Positions 17,501 to 24,309 of a stretch of DNA of 27,464 nucleotides are shown one piece after another. The position numbers and the translations under genes are program-made. Under the pieces are notes generated by a model. The model worked only from the letters and a program-made list of their open reading frames with translations, made no database searches and was not told the DNA's origin. Within the stretch, counting starts at the first letter, position 1, and each line of letters opens with the position of its first letter. The stretch is from DATLAN01 sp035527455 (GTDB taxonomy: Bacteria > Planctomycetota > Planctomycetia > Pirellulales > Thermoguttaceae): the NCBI GenBank assembly GCA_035527455.1, contig DATLAN010000503.1, positions 1 to 27,464 of the forward strand, in the 5' to 3' direction.

Positions 17501-17846
17501 CCGTGAAGGCACCCTTGGGCGTCAGTTCGGGCGCGGCCTTGGCCCGCGCTTGATGGGCGGCGTCCCTGTCGGGCCACCCGCGCCACGACTCCAGACAACC
17601 GCCGAATCGGCCGTTGTCCACGATCTTGGCGCCATTGAGCGTCAGGTCGTGCCCGTTGCCGGAGGCGTCCGCCAGTTCCGCGCCCGCATCGAAGCTCCAG
17701 AGCCCGACGACGTGGTCGCCCGTGGCGTGCCGGCCGGTGTAAGGAGCGTTCCAGGGCTCGGCCAGTTGCACGGCAGCCTCGTCCTGTGCCCACGCCGCCC
17801 CACACAAGACCGTCGCTATCGCGCCAGCCGTCAATGCTCTTCGCAT
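14514..17846 (-). CDS. Large secreted LamG-domain protein with GH42-like barrel and GATase-like region
   Basis: A 1110-aa protein with a signal peptide (MRRALTAGAIATVLCGAAWAQ). Residues ~45-260 form a LamG/concanavalin-like domain (VVGLWSFDAG, ASGNGHDLTLNG, FTVEMWIKPKP, GVWYHVAFTYDGRGSGRFYVNG, YIDQVRICKG). An Ig-like segment follows (~265-350). The middle (~360-760) looks like a TIM barrel with IDWLTELGFTHCIATW, AMVHTEVRG and YHDHDRKALKAATGLDDIPEG. A later region (~800-900) has VVYEETVQQEGLDDFKVLVMPACDVLP and GGIIVGDENL, as in the GATase-like trimerisation domain of GH42 enzymes. The C-terminus is again beta-sandwich. Probably a glycoside hydrolase of unassigned family; the catalytic acids cannot be named. 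GGAGGA precedes the start. It begins 39 bp after the GH117-like stop, so they are probably co-transcribed. Confidence 0.8.
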   Translation of the reverse strand: MRRALTAGAIATVLCGAAWAQDEAAVQLAEPWNAPYTGRHATGDHVVGLWSFDAGAELADASGNGHDLTLNGAKIVDNGRFGGCLESWRGWPDRDAAHQARAKAAPELTPKGAFTVEMWIKPKPEIEGYPDSFLLDNRYVDESGMQLILGGDTGAGRRLRMLLGTAGEHPTWSSDQHVFKPGVWYHVAFTYDGRGSGRFYVNGAAEGGEDRPEYGAVAAGAKNLTIGDRVGSLYHGFPGYIDQVRICKGMLEFQRAAFEAVSLRRVFVRMEKEVAVRFALINRQRKVMRGAKATFLLGGVPQADRLVPDLGPGEQYVIDLDIDTSLRPDTYRLTATIDIPGENPYRNTQESQITIVPRQIPHTMPVVMWGGGLGQIDWLTELGFTHCIATWVDFNRIWEAGRPTEPTAAKDMKKAVAALDDALAHGIGVVSGLSPGRWAQKKQELRRIGADGKHVGEDICGLFPGLPKFCYNVGASVSAAYGDHPAVQCAMVHTEVRGASRPCYHDHDRKALKAATGLDDIPEGVKTQRGTRYQDIPGFPANRVIPDNYPLYVYYKWFWKEGDGWNAMHTALHNGLKSGGHDDLWTFHDPAVRVASVYGNGGDVDYLSHWTYSYPDPIRIGLCADELFCMARGATRGDQQVMKMTQAIWYRSQTAPQPGEKASTQTSDFADRDVRPSGTGLVDASGRYRAAWERQIPDARFITIAPMHLREALWCKMARPIQGIMYHGWGSLVPLDSKHRSYRHTNSETKWELKRLVETVVRPLGPTLMQIPDRKADVAFLESLASQMFARRGTYGWNGGWEGDAYLILQYAGLQPRVVYEETVQQEGLDDFKVLVMPACDVLPQSVVSAVQAFQNAGGIIVGDENLCPAVKSDILLPAHVRPREADRARTMNIAAAANLRAKLDTAYRRYAESSTPNVITRVRSYGSTDYLFAVNDRREFGDYVGHHKLVMENGLPTDAELRIRRPRAHVYNLVSHREVTARAGEGVITIPERFGPCEGRVFMITDQAIDEVRISAPRAAAPGDNAAVKVTIVGDNGGPMDAIVPVKIDLIDPSGKAAEFSGYYGAKDGAVEVTATIAPNDVPGLWRIHVQELASGLTADAYMRVSGSN

Positions 17847-17885
17847 GGGGGATCGTCCTCCAGGAGTGCAGGCACGAGTTGCCCG

Positions 17886-19280
17886 TTACTTCCCGCCGGT
17901 TCCGGAGTGAAGTCGCGTATTCACTGTTTCTTCGCGCGATGAGGCGCCCTCTTGCATGAACCGCTGCCGCAGGCCTTGCGGCAAGGTCGTTCGCGGCTGA
18001 AAGTGGCTGGCCTCGTCCGCCTGGATCGTCCCTCGCGATAGAACCGAGCGGTTAACGTCCCTGTGCAGGTTGCAGTCAAACCTCAGCAGGAACCCGGGGC
18101 CGAATCCCACGATGTGGCTGAGTCCCCAACAGATGCCACGCCCGTCGCCGTTGCCGGCAAACGCGTCGGGGCAGAACGGGCCGGCGGCAACCGGCGGTTG
18201 AACCACCGTTGCCTTCATCTCGAAGTTCACCCCGTCCGGCGCGTACTGCACCGTGTTCTTCTCGGGACCATCCTTGATGATGAGCGAGACCATGCCTTCC
18301 CTGTACGGGAACAGGCAGGTCTCGTGCCCCGAGTTGGCCACGGGATTCAAGGGCGACTTGACGAACGGCCCCTCTGGCCGATCGGCCATCGCGACACCGT
18401 GCATGCGTCTCAGGGGCCGGAGTTTGCGTGACTTGCCGCCGGCCTTGGCCGAGGGGTCCGGCTTCTGCACGAGCGGCACGTCGGACTTGTAGTACAACCA
18501 GATCTGCCCCTTGTACACGAGGGGGTACGGATCGTGAATGCAGCCGCCGTCCCATTCCGAGGCCCCGCCCAGTTCGACGATGGGCCGGTTCATCTTGGTC
18601 CACGGGCCGTCCGGGGAATCCGCCCAAGCCATGGTCACGTCACACCGATCCCCTTTCTCGCGGCTGAACCGTCCGGTGAATGCCTGGTAGTAAAGGTAGC
18701 ACTTCTTGTTGACGCACAGAATGTCCGGCGTCGAGAGCGAGCGGTCGGCGTAGTCTCCGCCCTTATTCCTGGCGACGGCGACGCCCTGTTCGGTCCAGTT
18801 GAAGCCGTCTCGGGACGTGGCGTAGTAGATATCCGCCATGTCCCAGTCCCAGGCCGGCACGTCGTCGGGCGTGTCGTCGGTGTAGTTCTGCAACCCGACC
18901 GGGGCATGGGCCGTCTTGCGTCGGGTGTACCAGACGTAATACGTCTTGCCGACGCGGATGACCTTGCTGGGATCGCGTCGCGACACGTCCGGGGCTTTGC
19001 CGATGCCGCCAATTCGAGAGTACTTGAAGGTGGTATAGAACTCGTTGCCGTAGTCCCCCAGCGGGCCCCATCGGTCGTAGAGCCTGGCGGTGGCCGCGCT
19101 GACCGGGCGACCTGTTGGCTTTTCCATCGGCATGCCCACGACGTGGCTCACGGATCGCTCCTTCTCGTTTGCGGGCGACGGCCTCCCGGCGAAGGCCACC
19201 GTGGCCATGGCGACCGTCAGGCCGAAGAGAACGTGCGTGGCGGTTCCGGACAGGGAGTTGCTGCGCGGCTGTGTGTTCAT
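17886..19280 (-). CDS. Secreted GH117-like glycoside hydrolase
   Basis: The start at 19280 (464 aa) has GAAGGAAGA upstream and opens a signal peptide (hydrophobic VLFGLTVAMATVAFAG). A five-bladed propeller pattern follows with strong likeness to GH117: FYTTFKYSRIGGIGKAPDVSR, RRDPSKVIRVGKTYYVWYT (~101-119), WDWDMADIYYATSRDGFNW, STPDILCVNKKCYLYYQAF, IHDPYPLVYKGQIWLYYK (~248-265) and NSGHETCLFPY (~316-326). Asp103, Asp250 and the His319-Glu320 pair match the positions expected for the catalytic set, including the unusual His acid described for GH117. Characterised GH117 enzymes remove 3,6-anhydro-L-galactose from agar-type oligosaccharides, but the family is broad and no agarase is visible, so another alpha-linked sugar is possible. 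The C-terminal ~60 residues are charged and look non-conserved. Confidence 0.82.
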   Translation of the reverse strand: MNTQPRSNSLSGTATHVLFGLTVAMATVAFAGRPSPANEKERSVSHVVGMPMEKPTGRPVSAATARLYDRWGPLGDYGNEFYTTFKYSRIGGIGKAPDVSRRDPSKVIRVGKTYYVWYTRRKTAHAPVGLQNYTDDTPDDVPAWDWDMADIYYATSRDGFNWTEQGVAVARNKGGDYADRSLSTPDILCVNKKCYLYYQAFTGRFSREKGDRCDVTMAWADSPDGPWTKMNRPIVELGGASEWDGGCIHDPYPLVYKGQIWLYYKSDVPLVQKPDPSAKAGGKSRKLRPLRRMHGVAMADRPEGPFVKSPLNPVANSGHETCLFPYREGMVSLIIKDGPEKNTVQYAPDGVNFEMKATVVQPPVAAGPFCPDAFAGNGDGRGICWGLSHIVGFGPGFLLRFDCNLHRDVNRSVLSRGTIQADEASHFQPRTTLPQGLRQRFMQEGASSREETVNTRLHSGTGGK

Positions 19281-19482
19281 GGTCTTCCTTCGCCTTTGCG
19301 CCTCGGGTCTCCCGAAGCGCTGAGCAAGCGTCACGTACGGTGGTTGATTGTCTGCGACATGGTCGGTTTGTCAAGAACGCAGGGCCGGGCGAGAGGCTTG
19401 CGATTTGAGTTTGCCGAGGAGACTGGCATGGCGTCGCCGGAAACCTCCAGCGGCGAATGCTTGTCTGCGGTCCGAGGCAAGT

Positions 19483-19815
19483 CTCTTAACCGGGATTTCC
19501 TGGATAGCCTCCGGCCGACGACCGTCGTCGGCCTTCCCGGCAATTCTACCACGGACCGCGAGGTAAGCATGAGCCTTTTCTGCTCGACAGCGAGATGGTT
19601 CGGTCGCTTCCGGGCCATGATCTGGGCCAAAGCGGCCCGTGTGGAGGCACTCATTGCCGATCCGCGCAGACCGCCCCTGTCGCCTCCGCCTTCTCGGGCT
19701 CTCTCGACCGTTCTCGCCACCATCCCTGCACCGTTTCGAGCACCCGCAACGCCGCCCCGGGTCCCAAACTGGCGCCCCCCGCGCGCAGCGCATTTGCAGC
19801 GCGCAAATTACCCCG
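19483..19815. repeat. ~330-bp dispersed repeat R1, copy b
   Basis: Second copy of the repeat at 3984-4315, in the same orientation. It contains the palindrome GGCCGACGAC-C-GTCGTCGGCC at 19513-19533. It lies ~200 bp upstream of the GH117-like start and runs into repeat R2. Confidence 0.8.
19513..19533. promoter_or_regulatory. Perfect 10-bp palindrome in the TGGATAGCC hairpin element
   Basis: GGCCGACGAC and its exact complement around a central C. It is preceded by CCTGGATAGCCTCC, like the elements at 4001-4040, 22386-22420 and 24169-24220. It may be a regulatory or processing hairpin; see findings. Confidence 0.45.
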
Positions 19816-19899
19816 TACGCCATCACCTGTCAGCCACGTCTGCGCTCTACCTTTCGAAGAGGGTTACGTCTGGGACCCCAGACGCGATTCTGCTGTTAA
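19781..19899. repeat. ~120-bp dispersed repeat R2, copy a
   Basis: Near-identical to 24586-24704: GCGCGCAGCGCATTTGCAGC, CCCCGTACGCCATCACCTGT, TTTCGAAGAGGGTTACGTCT, GACGCGATTCTGCTGT. It holds the near-palindrome GTCTGGG-AC-CCCAGAC (19868-19883). The first ~35 bp are shared with R1. From its end to the GH67-type gene's stop (20128) I see no supportable gene. Confidence 0.8.
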
Positions 19900-20127
19900 C
19901 CCGGATTCTCACCGGCAGAGACCCTACACCTTGGAACGGACTCCCAAAGAAGGAACTCCGTCGTAGATTATCAGAAATGCTCGCAAAGGCAGGATAGTCT
20001 TCAGTCAGACTGTTCCCCGAACCCGCGTCACTCTCGTATACGCGCAGGCCCTGAATGTCCGCCTCGGTGTCCAGATACGCAATCGCAAGGAACCACGGAT
20101 GCGACGGCTCCCTCTGATGGGGGAAGG

Positions 20128-22296
20128 CTACTTCGCGCTCTTGCGTATCCGGTCGCGCTCGGCCTTTACGTCGTTGAGGATCTTGGCCCAGTCGAGGTAA
20201 TGCGTTCGCGAGAACAGTTGCGAGCGGTATCGCGGGCTGGCCGAGTCGGCGTAGGCTTTCCATTCGTCTATCGCGTCGGTGAAGTGCTTGACCGCCTTGG
20301 CGTGGAAGTCTGTGCGCTTCGGATCGGCCCGGACGACCGCGACAGCGGCGGCCCCGCGGATCTTGTCGGCGTAGTAGCGACCGAGGTGGGCCATCGATTC
20401 CATGTCGTCCAGCGTTGCGGTCAGTTCAAGACTCGCGCGGGTGAGATTCCGAAGGGCCTTGACGCCAGAGAGCGTCTTCGCTGCCAGGGCGTCAAGTTTG
20501 TCGGCGACTTCCATCGGTGTCATGCCGTCGAAGGATTCGCCCTTGACGACAGCCGAGGCGTACTCCTGAAGCGAGAGAATGCCCGACCCGGGCAGGGGGC
20601 CGTAGCGGAAGAAGTGCTCGATGTCCAGGAACCCGCCGGCGTGAATGCAGCCCTCGGGCGAGAACTGGAAATCGTTGACGCGGAAGAAGAACCGGTTGAC
20701 CTGGGGCACGATCTGGGAGGCCGCCGCCCACGTGTCGTACATCACCGCCGGGTCGAGCGAGCCGAATCGCCTCTGCAGGCGCTTCTCGAAGTACTCGCGC
20801 GTCAACGTCAGGTCATAGCCCAGACGGCCCCAGAGCATGAAGCGGTACCAGTGCTTCTCGATCTCCAACTCGCCCGAGATCGCGGGGAGTTTGCTGACGA
20901 ACTCGCGGCCCTGGACGAAGCCGTCGGGCCCCATGTAGAAGCCCGCTTCGTAGCGCATCACGTCGCGGGGGGCGTTGTGGAGGAACTCGCGGACGTAGTC
21001 GGCGTCGCCCCAGCGCAGGACGAACAGGTCGTCGTTGCGGAGGTTAAGCCAGCACGGAACCTTGTGCTCCTCGAGCAGGCGGCGGTACTCGCGATCGAGA
21101 TACGGCGAGGTCGTGGTCGAGTAGAGCCTGGCCCGGGCGTACTTGTGGCCCGTATTGAAGGGCCCGTCGAAGTCCGTGAACGCCGCTGCGATCTTGCCGA
21201 GATTCGCCTGGTGCTGGCGGAAGATGAAGCGCAGCTTGCGGCCCGGATTGGCGGCCTTGGCGTCCATCACGCCCTGGCCGTATGTCTGCCACAGCCACTT
21301 CTCGATGCTCGTGCCCTTCAGGCGGCTGCGATTGACGTGCTCGCCCGCCGTCACGCCGATGCCGTCGACCTGCGGGTAGGTCTTGAGGAACTCGCCGATA
21401 CAGTACCGCATGTAGGCGATGGTCTTGGGGTTGTCGGGCATGTCGTTGATGCCGTGTTTGCCGTCTGCCCCGAACGTGTAGATGTTCCAGTGGAAGATGT
21501 GGATCTCGATGCCGCGGTCCTCGGCGTGGTTGAATACGCGCGTCCAGAACGCGATCTTGTCGTCCAGCGAGATCGTCTTGACGACCTTCACGACGGCGGG
21601 GTCGAAGATGTCGATGTTCCTCTTGCCGAAGTGCCTGTCGCTCCTGGGCGTCACGCCGTCCTTCAGCACGCAGACGTTGTCGTAGTTCACGCCCGGGTAC
21701 TTGTCGAGCTTCACCAGGCCCGGGTACGGGTGGGTGGTCCAGAGCGTCAGCACGTTGTAGCGGTTGCGGGCCAGCGTATCGAGGAACTCCTTCCAGAAGG
21801 CCCACTCCCACATGACGGGGATGTTCTTCTGGGCGCACGTGCCCGTGTCGTCGTAGCTCGGCCCGCGGGCGTCAAAGGGGATGTTGAACTTGAGCCCTCG
21901 CCTGAAGATGTACGGCTTTCGCGCCTTGTCGATTACGGCGTCGAGCCCCCCGCCGAGCCGGATCGCCTCGGCGATCTCGAGCCCGCCGTACATCGCCCCC
22001 AGCGAATCGCCGCCCACCACGCGGATGATCCGCCCGCCTTCCTTGTGAATGCGGAACGACTGCGGCCCCATGCCCTGGGCGAAGATCGTGAACACGATCC
22101 GCACGTCCCCGTCGGCCTTGACCACCGTGTAGCCTCTCTCGGTCAGCGCGGCTGTGATATCCACAGCAGCAAACGCGATCCGCGGGTCGTCCGCGACGTG
22201 GGAGATCTCAACGCTCGGCTGCGCCGCCTGGACCGATGAAAGGGCGACGGAGAGGACAACGACGAGGACCGTCGTGAAGAGTGCGATTCGATACAT
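20128..22296 (-). CDS. Secreted alpha-glucuronidase-family (GH67-type) glycoside hydrolase
   Basis: A 722-aa protein with a strong signal peptide (MYRIALFTTVLVVVLSVALSSVQA). Residues ~28-118 match the small N-terminal alpha/beta domain shared by GH67 and related enzymes (SFRIHKEGGRIIRVVGGDSLGAMYGGLEIAEAI). A (beta/alpha)8-like region follows: RRGLKFNIPFDARG (~131-144), FLDTLARNRYNVLTLWTTHPYP, GIEIHIFHWNIYTF, DGIGVTAGEHVN and LRFIFRQHQ. The C-terminal ~150 residues are helical. The glutamate in TAGEH is a candidate catalytic residue by position. Expected to act on uronic-acid-bearing glycans, but it diverges from classic xylan alpha-glucuronidases, so substrate is open. AGGAG lies ~7 nt before the ATG. 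Two copies of the TGGATAGCC-type hairpin lie 45-125 nt upstream, in the presumed leader. Confidence 0.83.
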   Translation of the reverse strand: MYRIALFTTVLVVVLSVALSSVQAAQPSVEISHVADDPRIAFAAVDITAALTERGYTVVKADGDVRIVFTIFAQGMGPQSFRIHKEGGRIIRVVGGDSLGAMYGGLEIAEAIRLGGGLDAVIDKARKPYIFRRGLKFNIPFDARGPSYDDTGTCAQKNIPVMWEWAFWKEFLDTLARNRYNVLTLWTTHPYPGLVKLDKYPGVNYDNVCVLKDGVTPRSDRHFGKRNIDIFDPAVVKVVKTISLDDKIAFWTRVFNHAEDRGIEIHIFHWNIYTFGADGKHGINDMPDNPKTIAYMRYCIGEFLKTYPQVDGIGVTAGEHVNRSRLKGTSIEKWLWQTYGQGVMDAKAANPGRKLRFIFRQHQANLGKIAAAFTDFDGPFNTGHKYARARLYSTTTSPYLDREYRRLLEEHKVPCWLNLRNDDLFVLRWGDADYVREFLHNAPRDVMRYEAGFYMGPDGFVQGREFVSKLPAISGELEIEKHWYRFMLWGRLGYDLTLTREYFEKRLQRRFGSLDPAVMYDTWAAASQIVPQVNRFFFRVNDFQFSPEGCIHAGGFLDIEHFFRYGPLPGSGILSLQEYASAVVKGESFDGMTPMEVADKLDALAAKTLSGVKALRNLTRASLELTATLDDMESMAHLGRYYADKIRGAAAVAVVRADPKRTDFHAKAVKHFTDAIDEWKAYADSASPRYRSQLFSRTHYLDWAKILNDVKAERDRIRKSAK

Positions 22297-22310
22297 GGCC
22301 TGACTCCTGT

Positions 22311-22440
22311 TTGAGCTGGAATTTCCTATTTGGACTTCTGCCCACGACCGTGGTGGGCCTTTGCAATGATTCTAAACCGGGATTCCCCAGATGGCCTCCG
22401 GCCGACGACCGTCGCGGGCCTTTTTAATGGTTGTACCGCC
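22311..22440. repeat. Tandem pair of hairpin elements upstream of the GH67-type gene
   Basis: Two degenerate copies in a row: GGAATTTCCTATTTGGAC with GCCCACGACC-GTGGTGGGCC (22340-22359), and CCGGGATTCCCCAGATGGCC with GGCCGACGACCGTCGCGGGCC-type stem (22400-22420) followed by TTTTTAATGG. Both end in a GATTCTA/GGTTGTACC motif. They match the 5' part of repeat R1. Confidence 0.65.
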
Positions 22441-22449
22441 ATTCCGGTC

Positions 22450-22788
22450 ACCAACAAGCTCTTTCCCGGTCCCGGCAAGGGGGCATTGTCCCCCGTCGGC
22501 CCGTAGTGTTCCCCGAAATGCCCTGCATCGGGGCGTTTGGTGCAGGTGCGGGAACACCGTCTCCGTCGCCCCCGCGCGATCTTGCCGTGTCTTCGCGCGC
22601 TTCCGTCATTCCGGCACTGGCACTCGTGGGCGGAGGATCGCCAGCCGCCGTATCCACTCCAGAATCACCCGGAACAGTCGCTTGGGGACGGCCACTTCTG
22701 CCATCTGGAAGATTACGTACCGGGCGTGCGTGACGACCTTCGCTCCAATCTTGATGAGCTTCTCCCGCAACGTCGTCAGCGAGCAGTG
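22450..22788 (-). mobile_element. IS1380-type transposase gene relic, 3' end (copy 1)
   Basis: On the minus strand the frame ending at 22606 reads SLTTLREKLIKIGAKVV, HARYVIFQMAEVAVPKRLF and RVILEWIRRLA, the C-terminal end typical of IS1380-family (DDE group 1) transposases. The homologous segment begins abruptly at about 22788, where it meets a reverse transcriptase scrap, so all catalytic parts are missing. The downstream flank with GGGGGACAATGCCCCC and GGGAAAGAGCTTGT recurs in part near copy 2. Confidence 0.65.
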
Positions 22789-22791
22789 CTT

Positions 22792-22905
22792 CCCCACCTC
22801 GCGAATCTCGTTACCAGGCCAATGGATCATGCACTGGCTGACGTAGCTGCGCGGAGCGGATGGACCTACAGTCGATATGCGGATGACCTGGCTTTTTCAG
22901 CTGAA
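22792..22905 (+). pseudogene. Reverse transcriptase fragment with YADD box
   Basis: The plus-strand frame reads PHLANLVTRPMDHALADVAA then RSGWTYSRYADDLAFSAE. This is the segment from the end of RT motif 4 (usually QGAPTSPxLANLV) through motif 5, with the two catalytic Asp of YADD. The spacing and wording (RYADDL-x-FS) resemble retron-type RTs more than group II intron RTs. Everything before PHLAN is IS1380 relic in the opposite strand, and after SAE the alginate lyase gene's stop follows within 7 nt. It is therefore a ~38-codon scrap and cannot be active. Confidence 0.7.
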
Positions 22906-22911
22906 CCCCTG

Positions 22912-24105
22912 CTACTCCGGGGCTCTTGTGTTCACTCGTCCCGCCTTGGCTGGGTTTGCCCGCCCCTTTGCAGCGGGCTGTTCCGCGTACATCAACGTAC
23001 CCCAGGAGGCGTGGGAGGAACGCCATCGCTCCGGACGTGTCTTCTTGATGACCTGGGCGACGAAGGGCATCTTCAGCCCCATGCGGTCGTGGTAATGGTG
23101 GTGGACTCTCTCGTAGATGGTGCTGAAACGCCCGCGTGACTTGGCCGATATTGCCCGGTAGTTGTACCTGCCTTTGTGACTGCGATAGGGCGCGTACGGC
23201 ACGTCGTGGCCCAGGTTGTACTTTGCAGTGTACTCAAACCCCAGGGCAAGTCGGTTGTCGTATGCTCCATACAGGTCCACGCCTTGTTTCCAGCCGATCT
23301 CGGCCGCACAACCCAGGTATCCCAGCCCCATCTGCGTGTGTGCCTGGTCTCGACCGCTCTCCTGGCATTCGCCGAAGTCGTTGAAGTACTTGCGGATCGC
23401 CCCGTTGCCCTCGCCACGCATGTAGTAGTCCACGGCCCGCTGGAACATCTTTCGATCGTCCAGAAACACGCCCATGGCCATCATGGTTTGAATCATGGAG
23501 GCGTCCCAGTTGCCGTTTGCCGTCGGGTAGAAGTCCTTGATGCCGCTGTAGAACACCTCTCTGAGCAGGCGCTCGAACTGCTTCTGATCGCGGTCGCCCC
23601 AGCCTGCTTGGGTGTGACGGAGAATCTCCGCGGCGTTGGCAAAACTAATGCCCGCCATGCCGATCAGCAACTTGGCATCGTGACCGCCGACGGACTTCAG
23701 CGAGGTCGCATAGGCGTTCAGGATTTCGATGGCCTTGTTTGCATGGGCCTTCTCGCCAGTGACGGTCCACTGGATCGCGTGCGCGTAGGCCGCAGCGCCG
23801 TCCCGCATCAGGTTCGTGCCGCCGATGTCAGGCTTGTTGCGCACGCCTCGGACGACGTTCGCAACCGGATTGGGTTTCCAGTCGAGGCGCGAAATGGAGT
23901 GGCTGCGAAGTTCCTTCCACGCCGATTTCCACGGCTCTTTGCCCTCGGCGACCTTGGCCTTGACAAAGCCCAGTTCTTCCCGAGTGTGCAGTATGCCGGG
24001 GTGTGTGAACTGCTTCTCAGGAGCCAGGCATCTCGCTGTCGATCCGGTAAGGATGATGGCGAAGCAGATCGCCAACGAAAGGCACGTAGATTGGCAGGTG
24101 GTCAT
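22912..24105 (-). CDS. Secreted alginate-lyase-superfamily protein
   Basis: The start at 24105 (397 aa) is chosen over the longer frame because GAGAGG lies ~7 nt upstream and it opens a signal peptide (MTTCQSTCLSLAICFAIILTGSTA). The body is all-helical, as in the alginate lyase (PF05426-like) alpha/alpha toroid: HPGILHTREELGFVKAKVAEG (~35-55), AAAYAHAIQWTVTGEKAHANK, NGNWDASMIQTMMAMGVFLDD (~197-217) and CQESGRDQAHTQMGLGYLG (~247-265), which carries the conserved His256. Such enzymes cleave uronate-containing polysaccharides by beta-elimination; alginate itself is not proven. The last residues (AKGRANPAKAGRVNTRAPE) look unrelated to the family and end beside the RT scrap, so the native C-terminus may have been replaced. 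A hairpin element lies 64-115 nt upstream. Confidence 0.82.
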   Translation of the reverse strand: MTTCQSTCLSLAICFAIILTGSTARCLAPEKQFTHPGILHTREELGFVKAKVAEGKEPWKSAWKELRSHSISRLDWKPNPVANVVRGVRNKPDIGGTNLMRDGAAAYAHAIQWTVTGEKAHANKAIEILNAYATSLKSVGGHDAKLLIGMAGISFANAAEILRHTQAGWGDRDQKQFERLLREVFYSGIKDFYPTANGNWDASMIQTMMAMGVFLDDRKMFQRAVDYYMRGEGNGAIRKYFNDFGECQESGRDQAHTQMGLGYLGCAAEIGWKQGVDLYGAYDNRLALGFEYTAKYNLGHDVPYAPYRSHKGRYNYRAISAKSRGRFSTIYERVHHHYHDRMGLKMPFVAQVIKKTRPERWRSSHASWGTLMYAEQPAAKGRANPAKAGRVNTRAPE

Positions 24106-24168
24106 AGGTCCTCTCCCAAACCGACATAGGTTCTTGTCTGATATTTCGCTTCGCAGCGCCTTTGGCGT

Positions 24169-24220
24169 CCTGGATAGCCTCTCCCCCCGCGACCATCGCA
24201 GGGCTTCTACGGTGATTGTA
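24169..24220. repeat. TGGATAGCC hairpin element upstream of the alginate-lyase-like gene
   Basis: CCTGGATAGCCTC followed by CCGCGACCATCGCAGGG and GTGATTGTATCC. A degenerate member of the same family as 4001-4050, 19499-19550 and 22386-22440, in the same orientation and again in front of a minus-strand secreted-enzyme gene. Confidence 0.5.
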
Positions 24221-24309
24221 TCCGATGCGGCGTGCTGGGCAAACTGAATATGGGGTCTGGGCATCGGGCAGTAGGCTTCCAACCGCGCCAACGATGAAGT
24301 CGGAGGTCG

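Noticed and set aside
16083..17942. Plus-strand frame (619 codons) opposite the LamG gene
   Set aside because: Antisense shadow with biased composition; the minus-strand product has clear domains and a signal peptide.
18534..19997. Plus-strand frame (487 codons) spanning the GH117-like gene and repeat R1
   Set aside because: Mostly antisense to the GH117-like gene and then runs through repeat DNA; no motif.
19847..20263. Minus-strand frame of 138 codons overlapping the end of the GH67-type gene and repeat R2
   Set aside because: Starts inside the enzyme gene and ends in R2. The middle (WFLAIAYLDTEADIQGLRVYES) is protein-like but I cannot place it, so it is not called a gene.
20200..22239. 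Long plus-strand frame (679 codons) opposite the GH67-type gene
   Set aside because: Exact antisense shadow of a well-supported gene in GC-rich DNA; the translation is low-complexity V/L/R/A-rich without motifs.
22537..23139. Plus-strand 200-codon frame as a full gene
   Set aside because: Chimera of antisense IS1380 relic, the RT scrap and antisense lyase gene; only the RT part (22792-22905) is meaningful.
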